From Trissonchulus latispiculum (taxonomy: Eukaryota > Nematoda > Enoplea > Enoplida > Ironidae), in assembly GCA_030248195.1 (NCBI GenBank), contig JASAND010006425.1, forward strand, positions 1 to 64,000: a stretch of DNA of 64,000 nt, written 5' to 3'. Positions 20,580 to 32,160 of the stretch are shown here, one piece after another (the stretch's first letter is position 1; every line of letters begins with the position of its first letter). The notes beneath the pieces are model-generated. The model was not told the origin of the DNA. It saw nothing but the letters and a program-made list of their open reading frames with translations, and did no database searches. The translations under genes were made by a program, and so were the position numbers.

Positions 20580-21228
20580 TCCTTTGCATGCCACGGTAAA
20601 TCCTGCATTGGTTTCTCGAGAAATATATACTAACTATTTTTTTACTAACTATGTTAGATACGTAATGTACATTCCCGTGGCCTACCAAACTCTGGCGTCA
20701 CCGTAACTGTTTGTCTACTAACCCTGACATGATCTTGCCGCTTGCATGCACCAGCATTGTCATGCCAGATGTAGTACATTGTTGTATGTGGACGCGGCGT
20801 AATGGGCTGGGCAGCCGCGGGGTGAGTCACGTGGATGTAATAAAAAATTTATTTGTTTACTAACACCACGTGATTTGCTCGGGATCCTCCCCCCAAAAAA
20901 AAATCCTATGGGGGGGCCCTACCTACTCCATACTCATTTCCCCAAAAATGGGAAAAAAGTTGTTCAAAAAACCCCCATATGGTATAGGAAATCTAAGACC
21001 TCCGACCCCTGGGGTGGGGGGGGCCTGGAGAGAAAGTCGTGCATTGAAAAATTGAATCTGTCATATCTCAAAAACGGCTCGGCCGATTTTGCTCAAATTT
21101 GCACAGCATGTACCCCTCCTGAAGGGGTTTCTACTGGTACAATATGAAGGCTCTACCTCAACTCCTCCGTCGGCACCAGGGAAAACTATGTTCCAAGAGG
21201 CCGCAATACGCCTTTTTTTCCTATTTTA
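20580..21228. other. LINE 3' UTR, then dispersed non-coding sequence
   Basis: LINE 3' UTR to about 20860 (AATAAA, then TTATTTGTTTAC). After that come CACGTGA and G/C-run MITE-type text (20885-21030). No gene. Confidence 0.5.
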
Positions 21229-22235
21229 GGTAGTGCGCTGACGCGCACTACCTGATATATGCCCCCAACCAAAACGCCGTAAAACGCTGTTGTAAGGGGT
21301 TTGACCACTGGTCAATAGGCCCCATAGACCGTTGTGACCACTGGTCACTTCCCTCGATTTCGGCAATATGCCCATTGAAACGAGCGTAGTCGATTTACTA
21401 TATATGCCCCCAACCAAAACGCCGGAAAACGCTGTTTATAGTGAGTTTTCCCAACTTTGACCCTGGGCGAGGAACCACGGGAGCCATGCTCACCAGTGTT
21501 AACTTCGGGCGATATCGGCAGTATACTCATCGTTTTCAGCGACTCCGATTTACTATATATGGGTACCACCCCGAGGCCGAAAAATGCCATTTTTAGTGAC
21601 TTTTAGCCCATTTCTAGTAAAAGTGGGACTTCGAAACTTTTAGCCAAAACAGGCCAAAAAATGCAAAGTTTGGGCCCATCTCCTGAAAGCTAGGGAGCAA
21701 AATTAAAAAATCCCCCTCGTTACTTTATGCACCCCTACTGGTAATTTTCAACAAAAGATACTAGACCTCTCCAGCTTCTACCCAGTTCTAGAAAAGTGCG
21801 ACCAAAATTTGCGAAAAATAGCGAAAGTCCGACTTTGGGACCTTGGCACAGAGCCAAAATTGGCCAGGTGCCAAAATGACCGAAAAAGGTAGCATGGGGG
21901 GATGTCAACCAACATATATATAATAGTAGTATGGTGCCAAAATGCAAACATCGTTCCAACACTTAGCCGTAAAATGCATTTCCAATAAGCGTTATTCACC
22001 GAGAAAAAAAACAAACGCACGGTAACTATCGCCTAGTGCAAAAATTCGAAGTTTCGAATTCGAACCAAAAGTATGGTGGTACATGTAGTAGTACTCGAGT
22101 TGTTTAAGATGGTAACATATTTACCACTCCCGGACCTCTAATTAGCTGGCACCAGGCCAACACGGTCTCCAGGGGGCCGCGCAGACGCCTTTACACCCAT
22201 ATTATGTAGGGGCGCTATCACGCCCCTACATAATA
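21229..22235 (-). mobile_element. Hairpin-bounded element, inverse copy of the 13752 family
   Basis: Bounded by two hairpins: 21229-21252 (GGTAGTGCGC, loop TGAC) and 22200-22235 (15-bp stem with GTAGGGGCG). About 21470-22235 is the complement of 13752-14490. Next to the left hairpin, three segments with TATATATGC/GGG recur about 146-155 bp apart, so this copy also carries ~150-bp tandem units. It lacks array A. Confidence 0.65.
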
Positions 22236-24300
22236 CGTACTAAATTTCCCATGTACTCCATACAAACGTCGTTATACTCCATAACCAGTTCACCCATAAC
22301 AGCGGTTTGTATTCTTCGAACAAAACTTGTAAGGTATAATAATCTAAAATTAAGATAAGAAAGACAACTAACTTTTACAAAACAGTGTATACGTAACGTA
22401 CGACACGAGCGTATATACTGTAGTCGGCGGAGGAAAACGCCTGGGGAAATAAGGCTGCTACTTTATCCTAAAAGCAGTTAAAATGGCTACTATGGCAGGG
22501 TTTACTACAAGGGGCCCTCAAACAAATGAAAGTAACCTTGACGCAAGCCTGGCGCAGCTGGATTTGAACTTCAACTAGAGGCAAAATACTGCAAAAATTG
22601 CCGGAAAATTGTGTTTCAGACTTGATATTTCCAAAAATTGCCGGCTGCGGCCCCAGACCCCCGTCTGCCTGCCTTCTTACTTGCTGCTGATTGCTACGAT
22701 GACTGACAAACTAATATTTTATTTATTCATAGAACATGTATATACGTAACGTATGTATATATAAATGTTTTAATGATACAAAATTTGAGAAACCGGTGGA
22801 AAATGTGTTTAACGCTGAGTATTCACAAGTTGAAAATTGCTTAAAAATGAAAATAATATTGTTTAAAATATATACCGTACACGCCAAAGAAATGGGCCCC
22901 GTCACTGCCAAATATCCCTCTTTGGAGCGACTGTGATATGACTTTTGCAAGACTTTCATATGAAACCCTTTGTTTGCATTAGTGATTAACATTTTCAGGG
23001 CAGAGATCTGTCACTGACTTTTTTCAATGAAATTATATACTATTGCATATACTAATAAATTGTTTAAAATAAATTTAATTTTTTGACGCAGTGACCCCAG
23101 TTCCTGACGCAGCATTGACGCTAATCGTGAAACGAAAAAACCTGTCCTCCCAAAGGTGTGGCTGGCGAAAAAGAGGACGCCTGGCCTGGAAAAACGGGGC
23201 AATAGTGCCGCCTCCGTGGGAAATCCGATGGACATGGACCCCATCAAATGGAGATCCCACAGGTGTCCCCTGGCATCCGTCTGGTCAACGGCGATAAATG
23301 GTTTCCGATTCTGCGGGGCACGGCTGATCCTTCCTTTCGGTTTTTATCCTCAGCCTCAGTCATGTTGGAGTTGGATGCCTCCGGTACTTAAATTATGCTT
23401 CCGAGCTTGTGGGTCCAATATGCCATTCATTCCGGCTGTCCCTAACTTGGCCCTATTCCGGACTTCCCCCTCTGACCCCATTGCTAAGACGTGTACTGGG
23501 CTTCATAAGTGTGGCTGGCGAAAAAAGTGGGGGTGGGGGTTCAGAAAAAAGTAGGGAGGAAAGTTTGGCGAAAAAAGAGGAGGGGGATCGCGAAAAGTAG
23601 ATTTGGTGGGAAGGGTAAGAAATATTTTCTAGCGGGGGTTCGGCGAAAAATTTCGAAAAAGTCGGTTTTTCGTTAAAAAATTGAAAATTTTCTCATTTTA
23701 TACGATTTTTAGCTTAAATAAGCGAATTCTAGCAATTTTTCGCTAAGTTTTGGAATTTTTTGGAAAAATTTCGAATTTTTAGCTAAAAATTTTCTAAAAT
23801 TTAGGTAGGGGTTTGAAAATTTTTAGGGGGACGGGTCTAAAAAATCGATTTGGGGGGATGGGTAGGAAAAATTTTTAGGGGGGGGGGTTGGCGACCCCTC
23901 CATTTGGGGGGAGAAAGGAAAGGTCCCTACCACCCCCCCCCCCCCAACACACCTATGCTGGGCTTGGAGGTGGAGACTCCCCATATGGATTCGTCCGCCG
24001 GCCGCCACAGGAAGACAGAAGACAGGAAGCCTGGCTAAAAAGGGGAGGCGTCGCGAAAAATAGATTTGGGCGGAGGGGTCGCAAAAAATAGATTTGGGGC
24101 TGGGCTTATTCTAGTGGGGGCGGATCCAGGGGGGGCCGCCCCCCCGCCCGTCGCGATTCGAAGGCAGGAAAAATTAAGGAGGGAAAGAGGGAAAAGAACA
24201 AAAAACAAAAATTTCCCGACTTCGGCGGGAATTTTCTACTTTTTATACAAGGAGAACTTTTCCATTAAAAATTCATTGAAAATATATTGTAGTTTCGTTG
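22236..24300. other. Non-coding; G/C-run MITE debris
   Basis: No gene. About 22640 carries a GGCTGCGGCCCCAGACCCCC motif. 23090-23560 is moderately GC-rich with two GTGTGGCTGGCGAAAAA copies (about 23155 and 23510). 23600-24170 alternates AAAATTTTTAG words with long G or C runs and includes one GGGCGGATCCAGGG (about 24118), the end signature of the hAT-like MITE family. Confidence 0.45.
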
Positions 24301-24309
24301 TAAAAACCT

Positions 24310-24830
24310 CTCTTTACTAGGCCGGCAATTTACAATGATTTTACCTTGATTGTTCAATGCGCAAGGTACGACGGATTTACAACAGATTTACCATGGAGTT
24401 TTAATTACTTTACACAATTTTACAATAGTTTTGCAACGTTTATATCCGAATCTACTACGACTTTATTACGAAAATACAATGTTTTTACAATAAAATTATA
24501 ATGGCTTTTAAACGATTGTATAATGATTTAACAATCGTATTAAAATCGTTGTAAAATTTTTACCATGCATTTACTACGCTATTTCAACGTTTTTACAACG
24601 TTTTAACAATGTTTCCAATTCAAGTATACAATTTTACAATGAATTTACAATGCTTTTTAACGTGGAAAAAACGTTGTAAATGAACTGTTCACTGATTGGC
24701 TGAAATTCGTTCATTGTAAAATCATTGTAAAAACGTGGTAATATCGTTGTAAATGATGTCTTCATTGATTGGCTTAAACAAGTTTATGGTAAATTCATTG
24801 TAAACACATGGTAAAATTCTCTTTCGTTTG
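24310..24830. repeat. Array of degenerate TTTACAAYG / CRTTGTAAA words
   Basis: Dozens of short words such as TTTACAACG, TTTACAATG and their complements spaced about 11-13 bp. Forward words are on the left, and a patch with TTGTAAA complements is on the right (24640-24830), giving a diffuse palindrome. The same family is at 30515-31143. Confidence 0.75.
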
Positions 24831-24904
24831 TACGTATATAGTTTCCAACATAAACACGGTTTTTGTGTTTTCTACTGTTTTCGAACACTTTCTTAGAAAA
24901 ACAA

Positions 24905-25115
24905 ACTTAAAAGCTGGCTTTTTCCTACAGCGGGGGGGGGGGCGGTGGCGCCCTCCCCCCAAGAATTCGGCGACTCTTAGACTTGGGTCGCCCCCAAGAA
25001 TCGCTCCCCCCAGGATTGGGGCCGATCGCCCCCCCCCCCCCAGGATTGGGGCCGATCGCCCCCCCCCCATAACTCTAAAGTGCCTGGAAAAATAGGGTTT
25101 TGAGGGTAAATTTTG
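24905..25115. repeat. Dispersed G/C-run repeat (copy 1)
   Basis: CTGGCTTTTTCCTACAG, then alternating C and G runs, then GGAAAAATAGGGTTTTGAGG. A second copy is at 51745-51910. Non-coding. Confidence 0.7.
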
Positions 25116-25154
25116 AACAATTTTCCCGGCTTGTAGCCATAGCCGGATGGTGCT

Positions 25155-26210
25155 CAGTGGCGGATCCAGGGGAGGGGCCCGGGGGCCCCCCCATTGCGAT
25201 TTGGGCCCCCTTCTTTGACATTCCGGGCCCCCCCCTAGAAAATTTTTTCAGCTGTTTATATGCATATTTTGAGTGAAAATTAAACATAATTTTAATAAAT
25301 TTCACAAATTTTTAAAAAAATTTTGCCTGCGGCGCACTTATATATACTTCTGTGCTGCTTTGTTACGCACGTAGTTCTGTGACAGAACTTCTATCTCTTA
25401 AGGTGTCTTCTATTTTTCCTGTTTTGTAAGTATATAATTGTACTCAACACCTTCAGTTAATTTTATGACTATACATACGTACCAAGTTCAATACGAGCAT
25501 TTACAAATTTTATTTTGCTTTCATAACGTATATTTAAACGGGCAATGCAATATTGATAATTGGCAGCTTCTGAAAGTGCTCTAGAATCGTGAAAGTGAAA
25601 AATTCGGAAAAGCATCCAATTCTCGTTTTGTTTTTCCACTGATCGATTATACATCTCAATAACTCATCTCATCTTAACTAATCTTTTTAAACATTTGAAT
25701 TGCTGGATTTTCCACGATTTCGAAAAATTCTTCAACTTCTGGGGGACTCCGCCCCCCAGACCCCCCGTTTTGCACATTGTCTTTGTTGCCCTTGTACCTC
25801 GTCTTCTTTATTGCCACCATTACTTGTACGTATATATATTATATACTATTTTACTACAAGTTTTTCATTTCGTAAGATACTATATATTATATATATATAC
25901 ATCTCCATTTTATTTATTTAATCTATTCAAAAGTTTGCATGACGGATTTTTTTTCAATTTCAAAAAATTCTTCAACTTCTGGGGGGCTCTGCCCCCCAGA
26001 CCCCCCGTGTGCTTGTTATGCCAATTCTCCATGCTTTGCTTCGCTCACGGGATGTAGTTGTTTTCCAATCGGAAAGTGAGCTAGTCTTTCCATACACAAT
26101 AATCATTTTCTTGTAAAAATAAGTTCCTGGGAAAAGCAAATTTTACCCCCCCCCCCCGAAAAAAGTTTTCAGCGGGCCCCCTCCTTTTCAAAATCCTGGA
26201 TCCGCCACTG
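25155..26210. mobile_element. hAT-like MITE, 1056 bp, with 8-bp target duplication
   Basis: Starts CAGTGGCGGATCCAGG and ends CTGGATCCGCCACTG. The flanks are ATGGTGCT at 25147-25154 and again at 26211-26218, an 8-bp duplication as made by hAT transposases. The interior has two copies, about 235 bp apart, of TTCTTCAACTTCTGGGGG followed by GCCCCCCAGACCCCC. No transposase. Further copies: 31144 (truncated right) and an end relic near 29905. Confidence 0.85.
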
Positions 26211-26218
26211 ATGGTGCT

Positions 26219-26990
26219 AAAGTTAACCAGTTACCTATAAGATCCAAAGACAGTAATTTTATGCAAAATTATAGCATTTTCCGCTATGCGCACTTTTTAA
26301 GCAAATTGCACAAAAAATTTTGAGCAGTGAGCAGAACAGCACAAAAATGTCCGAGCAAAAAATACTGGTAGGCGTAGGTCAATTCTGAGTGTTCCATCAT
26401 ATTCAGCGTCGTGTTTACCCCAATTTTATTGTGAACGGAGGTAATGCCTCCATAAAGCATTAAAAACAATTTGATTCCACCTTGATTGCAATAGAAATTT
26501 TCCCGCCATTTCAGGAATGAATTTTTCGAAAAAATGAAGACCTTGCTGTTGCCAGTAGACGAGAGCTTGAAAGCTAAAAATCGGTGTGTACATATGCTTG
26601 TATTGAGGTGCTGGCATTTTTTAGGGTTTTGAAAGTGGGGGGGGCTTCGCCCTCCTCCCCGGCCCTAGGGAGGAGGAAGTGGGGGGGGGGGGGCGGGGAA
26701 ACTCCCGAAAAGTGGAGGCTGCGAGCCCAGCCCAAGGTACAAATAACGGCATATTTACGTCCCTAAAATTTAACGGCAAAATACGTCCCTAAAAGAAAGC
26801 CAACTGTAAAAACGCAAAACTTATCTAAAGATGTGAAACTTAAAATATCCCTAAAAAGAAAATTATGGAAAGTTTATATATAAGTTAACTAAAACTGCCG
26901 AAAGTTCTGGGAAATACAAGCAAGCTGCTTGTGACCTGAGACTCTTACTGCGTAAGGAGAAACATGATTTAGAGGAGCGCATTTTACAAA
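26219..26990. other. Non-coding interval
   Basis: No exon or element end identified. It includes a GGGGGGCTTCGCCCTCC motif at about 26638 and ACGTCCCTAAAA repeated twice at about 26757-26795. Confidence 0.4.
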
Positions 26991-26994
26991 AAAG

Positions 26995-27755
26995 GACAAT
27001 AAAGCTTTATTTAAATATGTTCGTTGTACAAAACAAAAAACAAACAAAACAAACTGGTTTATTCAGCAAACAAAGCAAGCACAAGTACAGTCGTACAAAA
27101 AATAAAACGCTTTACTGAACAGGATATTCACAGAGTTGCACAAACAACTGCTTACGTGATTTCATAATACATAGAAGATAACAAAAGTGCAATATAATAA
27201 AGCATATCAAGCGATCTTGCAGAATGCGCTCAGGTTTAGTCCTTCCAACTTACGTTTAAAGGAGGCTAGTGTTTCAGTAGTCACGCACTCATTGGGGAGA
27301 GAATTCCAAACTTTTACAACCCTATTACTGAAAAAGTTCTTTTTTTCGTTTCTACGTGAAAACGCTGGTTGTAGCATTAGTGTATGACCTCTCATACCGG
27401 TATCATCCCTATACATTAAATAGTCAGAAAAATCAACCTTATCAATCCCTTTAACAATACAAAAACATTGACATAAGTCTGCTTTCACACGACGTAACTC
27501 GAGCGATTCTAAACCCAAAATTTCAAGACGTTGGGAGTAAGATTTAGTACTCAAGCCAGGGACTCTCTTTGTAAAGCGCCTCTGGACATTTTCCAAAATA
27601 TTAATGTCCTTAAGCAGAAAAGGAGACCAAACAGCAGAATTATATTCGAGCACAGGCCTAACATAGGTAATAAACATAGCCTTAAGAAAATCCCGGTCCC
27701 GGGTCTTAAAAGCTTTAAAAATGAGGTTCGCGCGGGTAGAGGCTTTAACACTAAA
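26995..27755 (-). mobile_element. LINE fragment, 3' part, minus strand
   Basis: The 27207-27677 frame encodes FITYVRPVLEYNSAVWSP, KDINILENVQRRFTKRVPGL and LGLESLELRRVKADL, the C-terminal RT region. Upstream the frame extends through a KASTRANLIFKAFKTRDRDF segment to about 27755. The 3' end has AATAAA (near 27060 on the complement) and a TTTG-rich tail at about 27020-27050. It abuts a plus-strand LINE fragment head to head. Confidence 0.85.
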
Positions 27756-29690
27756 CTAACTTCAAAAGAAAGAATCCCTGCGTTATCGGGTCCTTTAACT
27801 GAAGCTTTTACTGATATTGAAAAATCAGACGTTCTAAATAAAGAGTTCGCCTCAGTGTTCACTTCTGATGATGGAAACTTACCTACAACTCCTTTGAAGA
27901 CCAATGATTCCTTAAGCCATGTAGTCATTACTGACCAAGTAGTCCTGAAATACTTGAAAAGGGCACCTACAAAGATCTCAGCGGGCCCGGATGGTATACC
28001 ACCATTACTGTTAAGAATAATGTCGGCTGTTTTAGTTACTCCTCTAAAACATATTTTTCAGCTATCATTGAACTCTTTAATTTTACCTCATTGTTGGAAA
28101 AAAGCCGTAGTGGTACTTATTTTTAAAAACAAAGGCTCACCGTCACATCCTGAGAACTATAGACCTATTAGTTTAACTTCCGCATGCTGCAAAATTTTGG
28201 AGCAAATTGTTAAGGAGCATTTAATGGAATTTCTTGAAAAGCGTAATCTAATTACTAAATCGCAACACGGATTCCGGAGGAAGTCATCTACACTTACAAA
28301 TTTAGTAAGTACTCTTCATAACTCACTGGATATCCGCAAAAAATTTGGGACTTTCAACCCATTGCGTTTACCTAGATTTTGCTAAAGCCTTTGATACGGT
28401 TAGTCACTCTAAGTTACTTCATAAATTAACATGTTATGGAATTGGGGGACAAATTCATAGCTGGATTGCCTCTTTTCTCACAGGTAGAACTCAAAAAGTT
28501 AGAGTTAATGACGCCACTTCTGATGCGCTTCCTGTTTTAAGCGGGGTGCCTCAAGGTACTATTCTAGGGCCGGCATTATTCTTAGTGTATATAAACGATA
28601 TGTCTGATGTGATTTTGAATTCCAAAATCAATATTTATGCTGATGACGCAAAAATTTATGTACATACAAAAGAGTATGTTTCACAGCAGCTACAAGAAGA
28701 TCTTGGTCGGGTTAGCAACTGGGCTAATACATGGCAGCTTAGCCTGTCATTTACAAAGTGTATGGTTCGGTTACTGGCCAAGATCGAGTTATATATATAC
28801 ACTATGGGTAATCAGAATCTAAGAACCACAGAGAAAGTTGATGATCTGGGAATAACTCTAAGGTCAGATATGAAACTGCGAGCACAGTGTAATAAAGTTT
28901 CTCAAAACGCTAACAGAATTGGTGCATGCATTTTCAAAAGTTTTGAGACTAGAAGTAAAGATTTCTTGTTGAAAATGTATAAAACCTATGTTCGCCCAAT
29001 CTTAGAATACAACTCTCAAGTTTGGTCTCCTTACCTCTTGCAAGATATTGATTTAATTGAAAACGTTCAAAGACGGTATACTATAAACGTATACCTGGGC
29101 GTCAGAGTATGCAGTATAACCAGAGGCTGGAAGCACTTGGTCTGAAGTCATTGGAACTCCGTCGACTTTTGACTGATCGGAAACTTGTTTATAATATTTG
29201 CCACCACAGAGTAAATTTAGCAATGTCAGACTTATTTGTTCTCACAGATAACCCAGGGTTAAGAGGGAATAGGTTTAGGTTTAGACCTCCCATTTGCACT
29301 AGAGAGTCTACAAAAGCCTTTTTTACAAATAGAATAATTACCGTATGGAACAGCCTGCCGGATGTAGTAGTAAGTGCACCGAACCTTGACAGTTTTGAGC
29401 GGTCGTTGAGTACTATTAATTTGTCGAGTTACTTAAGGGGTAGAGGTATCAAATAGCCAGACGAGTGGCTTCCCTTACCCCTTTTTCTGAAGATTGGTTC
29501 TGTATTGTTGATTTTGTCTTTCTTGTTTTCTCTTTTTCTCTTTACTAAAAGTCATTAGATCGAATATTTGGTATATACGTATGCCTTTGAATTTGTGTAT
29601 TCTGTTTACAATATATTAAATCATTTTTGTGGTACCTTGTGTTTTTCTTCAGAAATAAATAAACTTGTTTGTTTGTTAGTTTGTATTTAT
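27756..29690 (+). mobile_element. 5'-truncated LINE with two frameshifts, plus strand
   Basis: RT blocks ISAGPDGIPP, NYRPISLTSACCKILE and QHGFRRKSST lie in the frame ending at 28385. YLDFAKAFDTVSH, SGVPQGTILGPALF and IYADDAKIY (YADD catalytic box) lie in the frame 28345-29145. The C-terminus from QRLEALGLKSLELRR to the stop at 29456 is in a third. Breaks are near 28350 and 29085. The tail has AATAAATAAAC followed by TTGT repeats (29650-29685). It is a non-functional relative of the 12-20.6 kb LINE. Confidence 0.9.
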
Positions 29691-30514
29691 TGCACTTGTG
29701 AAGAAAAAGCTTGAAATGCATCCGATTTTTCGGAGAAAATTTCCATTTTTACCTAAAAATGTCAAGAATTTTAAAAAATTTGTTCAGTTCTTCAGTATAA
29801 AAGAATTAAAGATCAGAAGACCGATTTTATTGCAAGAACAAAAAATTTCTTCAACTTCTGGGAAATTTTTACCGCCCCGGCTGGAAAATTTTTACAGCCC
29901 CCCGTCACGGAATCCTGGATCCGGCAGTGGTGGGGGCCCTCTCATAAACACCCTTCCCCGTCCCCCCCCCAAAAGTGGGTGTCCCTTTTGGTATCAACTT
30001 TTGCCCTGAAAAAATCGCTCAGAAGCATAGGTGTGTTGGGGGGGGGGCATAGTTTCCCTGGAACTTTGGGTCTGGGGGGGGGGGGGGGGTAAATCTTGGC
30101 CGACCTCCGAAATGTGATGGGGGTACCCCCCAAACCCCCCCCCAAAATTTGGACCTCAGAAATTTCGAAAAATGGCAAAAAATGCAAAATTTTCTGTACT
30201 TTAGCCCTTTTTTCATCAAAATAAGGCTTGTTCTTAACGTTTTAGGCTTTTTTGCACCGTCTTAAAGCGATTTTGCACCGTTTTAAAGCGATGACCATTT
30301 TTCGACCAAATTTAGCTAACTTTTGGGTCCAAAAATCGTTGGGGGAGGTTCGGGGGGGGGTAGCCAAAAGTTGGACGAGGGTAAGTCAAAAAATCTGGGG
30401 GGGTGGTAAATTTGGTCGAAAATTTTGGAGGGATACCCCCCCCCCCCCCCCCGTCCTTCCCCCCTAAGGAAACTATGGCGGCACAGGAAGAACTTTTTGG
30501 ATAAAATCGTTGTA
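29691..30514. other. Non-coding; C/G-run elements
   Basis: The end signature AATCCTGGATCCGGCAGTGG at about 29910 marks one end of a hAT-like MITE relic. Long C or G homopolymers lie near 29960, 30040-30090, 30130, 30350 and 30437. No gene. Confidence 0.45.
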
Positions 30515-31143
30515 AATTGCTGCGCAAGGTACAACGATTTTACCATGAATTTACCACGAATTTTTAATGAAATTTTAATATTTTTAATGAATTTACAATG
30601 ATTATATCCGATTTTTCCATGAGATTTTAATGGATTTACAATGGTTTTACTTCGGTTTTATACGTATTTACAATATTTTTACCACGTCGTAAAATTGTTG
30701 TAAATCTGTTGTAAAATCATTGTAAATGCAATTGGACCAATTTACAATGTTTTTACAACTTTTACAACGAAGTTACAACGTTTTTTAACGATTTTACCAT
30801 GTGGTAAACTTGTTGTAATATCGTCGTAAATGTTTACAACGTTTTTACAATGCTCCAAAATATATAAGTTTTAACAATTTTATAACAGATTTACCACGTT
30901 GTAAATTCGTTGTAAAATCATTGTAGAAACGTTGTAAACATTTACCACGATTTTACAATAAATTTACCATATAGCAAAATCATTATAAGGACGTTGTAAC
31001 TTCGTTGTAAAAGTTGTAAAAACATTGTAAATTGGTCCAATTGCATTTACAATGATTTTACAACAGATTTACAACAATTTAACAACGTGGTAAAAATATT
31101 GTAAATACGTATAAAAACCGAAGTATATAAAACCATTGTAAAT
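30515..31143. repeat. Palindromic element built of TTTACAAYG words
   Basis: 30634 onward pairs with 31138 downward around a centre near 30886 (position sum ~61772); for example TGCAATTGGACCAATTTACA at 30727 is complemented at about 31026-31045. Almost all of it is TTTACAAYG/CRTTGTAAA words. It begins GCGCAAGGTACAACG, matching GCGCAAGGTACGACG at 24360, so the two arrays share an end. Confidence 0.8.
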
Positions 31144-32160
31144 CAGTGGCGGATCCAGGGGGGGGGTCCGGGCCCCCCTTTGCGATTTGGGCCCCCTCCT
31201 TTCACATTCCGGGCCCCGCCCTAGAAATTTTTTCAGCTGTTTATAATGCATATTTCGAGTGAAAATTAAGCATAATTTTAATAAATTCCACAAATTTTTA
31301 AAAAATTTCGCCTGCGGCGCACTTATACTTCCGTACTGCTTTATTACGTACTTAGTTCTGTGACAGAACTTCTGTATCTTAAAGTGTCTTCTATTTTGTT
31401 TCCTTTCCTGTTTTGTAAGTATATAATTGTACTCAACGCTTTCAGTTTATTTTATTACTATATACCGGCTTATATTTATATATATTTACAAATTTTATTT
31501 TGCTTTCATAACGTATATAAATGGGCAATGCAAGATTGATAATTGGCAGCTTCTGAAAGTGTTCTAGAATAAATCGTGGAAGTGAAAAATTCTGAAAAGC
31601 ATTCAATTCCGTTTTGGTTTTCCACTGATCGATTACACAACTCAATAACTCATCTCATCTTAACTAATCTTTTTAAACATTCGAATTGCTGAATTTTCCA
31701 CGATTTCAAAAAATTCTTCAACTTCTGGGGGGCTCAGCCCCCCAGACCCCCCATTTCGCACATTATCTTTGTTGCCCTGTAGCTTGTCCTCTTTATTGCC
31801 ACCATTCCTTGTATATACTTATACTATTTTGCTGCAAGTTTTTCACTTCGTAAGTTACTGTATACATATATATAATATATATACATGTATATACATCTCC
31901 ATTTTATTTCTTTAATCTTTTCAAAAGTTTGCATGACGGATTTTTTCCAATTTCAAAAAATTCTTCAACTTCTGGAGGGCTCTGCCCCCCAGACCCCCCG
32001 TGTGCTTCATGTGTATATAAATTCTCCATGCTTTGCTTCACTCACGGGATATAGTTGTTTTCCAATTGGCAAGTGAACTAACCTTTCCGTACACAATATT
32101 TTCTTGTAAAAATATTTTGTTCCTGGAAAAAGCAAATTTTTACCACCCCCCCCCCGGAAA
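31144..32160. mobile_element. hAT-like MITE, second copy, right end missing
   Basis: Begins CAGTGGCGGATCCAGG and follows 25155-26210 throughout, including both CTTCTGGGGGG..GCCCCCCAGACCCCC blocks, to the C-run near 32150. The CTGGATCCGCCACTG end is absent. It is inserted at the edge of the TTTACAAYG palindrome. Confidence 0.8.

Larger units (their letters stand above)
11991..20860 (+). mobile_element. Non-LTR retrotransposon (CR1/jockey-like LINE), split by nested insertions
   Basis: The order is 5' UTR (11991-12112), ORF1, ORF2 endonuclease (to about 13754), a 4.7 kb insertion, the ORF2 RT part (18495-20579) and a 3' UTR with AATAAA near 20842. Codons on the two sides of the insertion join in one frame: before it the text is RADY and after it VCVFDTVDWN follows. 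A TAT is present on both sides (13752-13754 and 18495-18497), a possible 3-bp target duplication. ORF1 and ORF2 overlap slightly at 12938. Only the insertion and an endonuclease substitution prevent it from looking intact. Confidence 0.85.

Noticed and set aside
27207..28385. Twin-primed 5' inversion of one LINE copy
   Set aside because: Both segments cover the same C-terminal RT region with different sequence, so they are separate copies.
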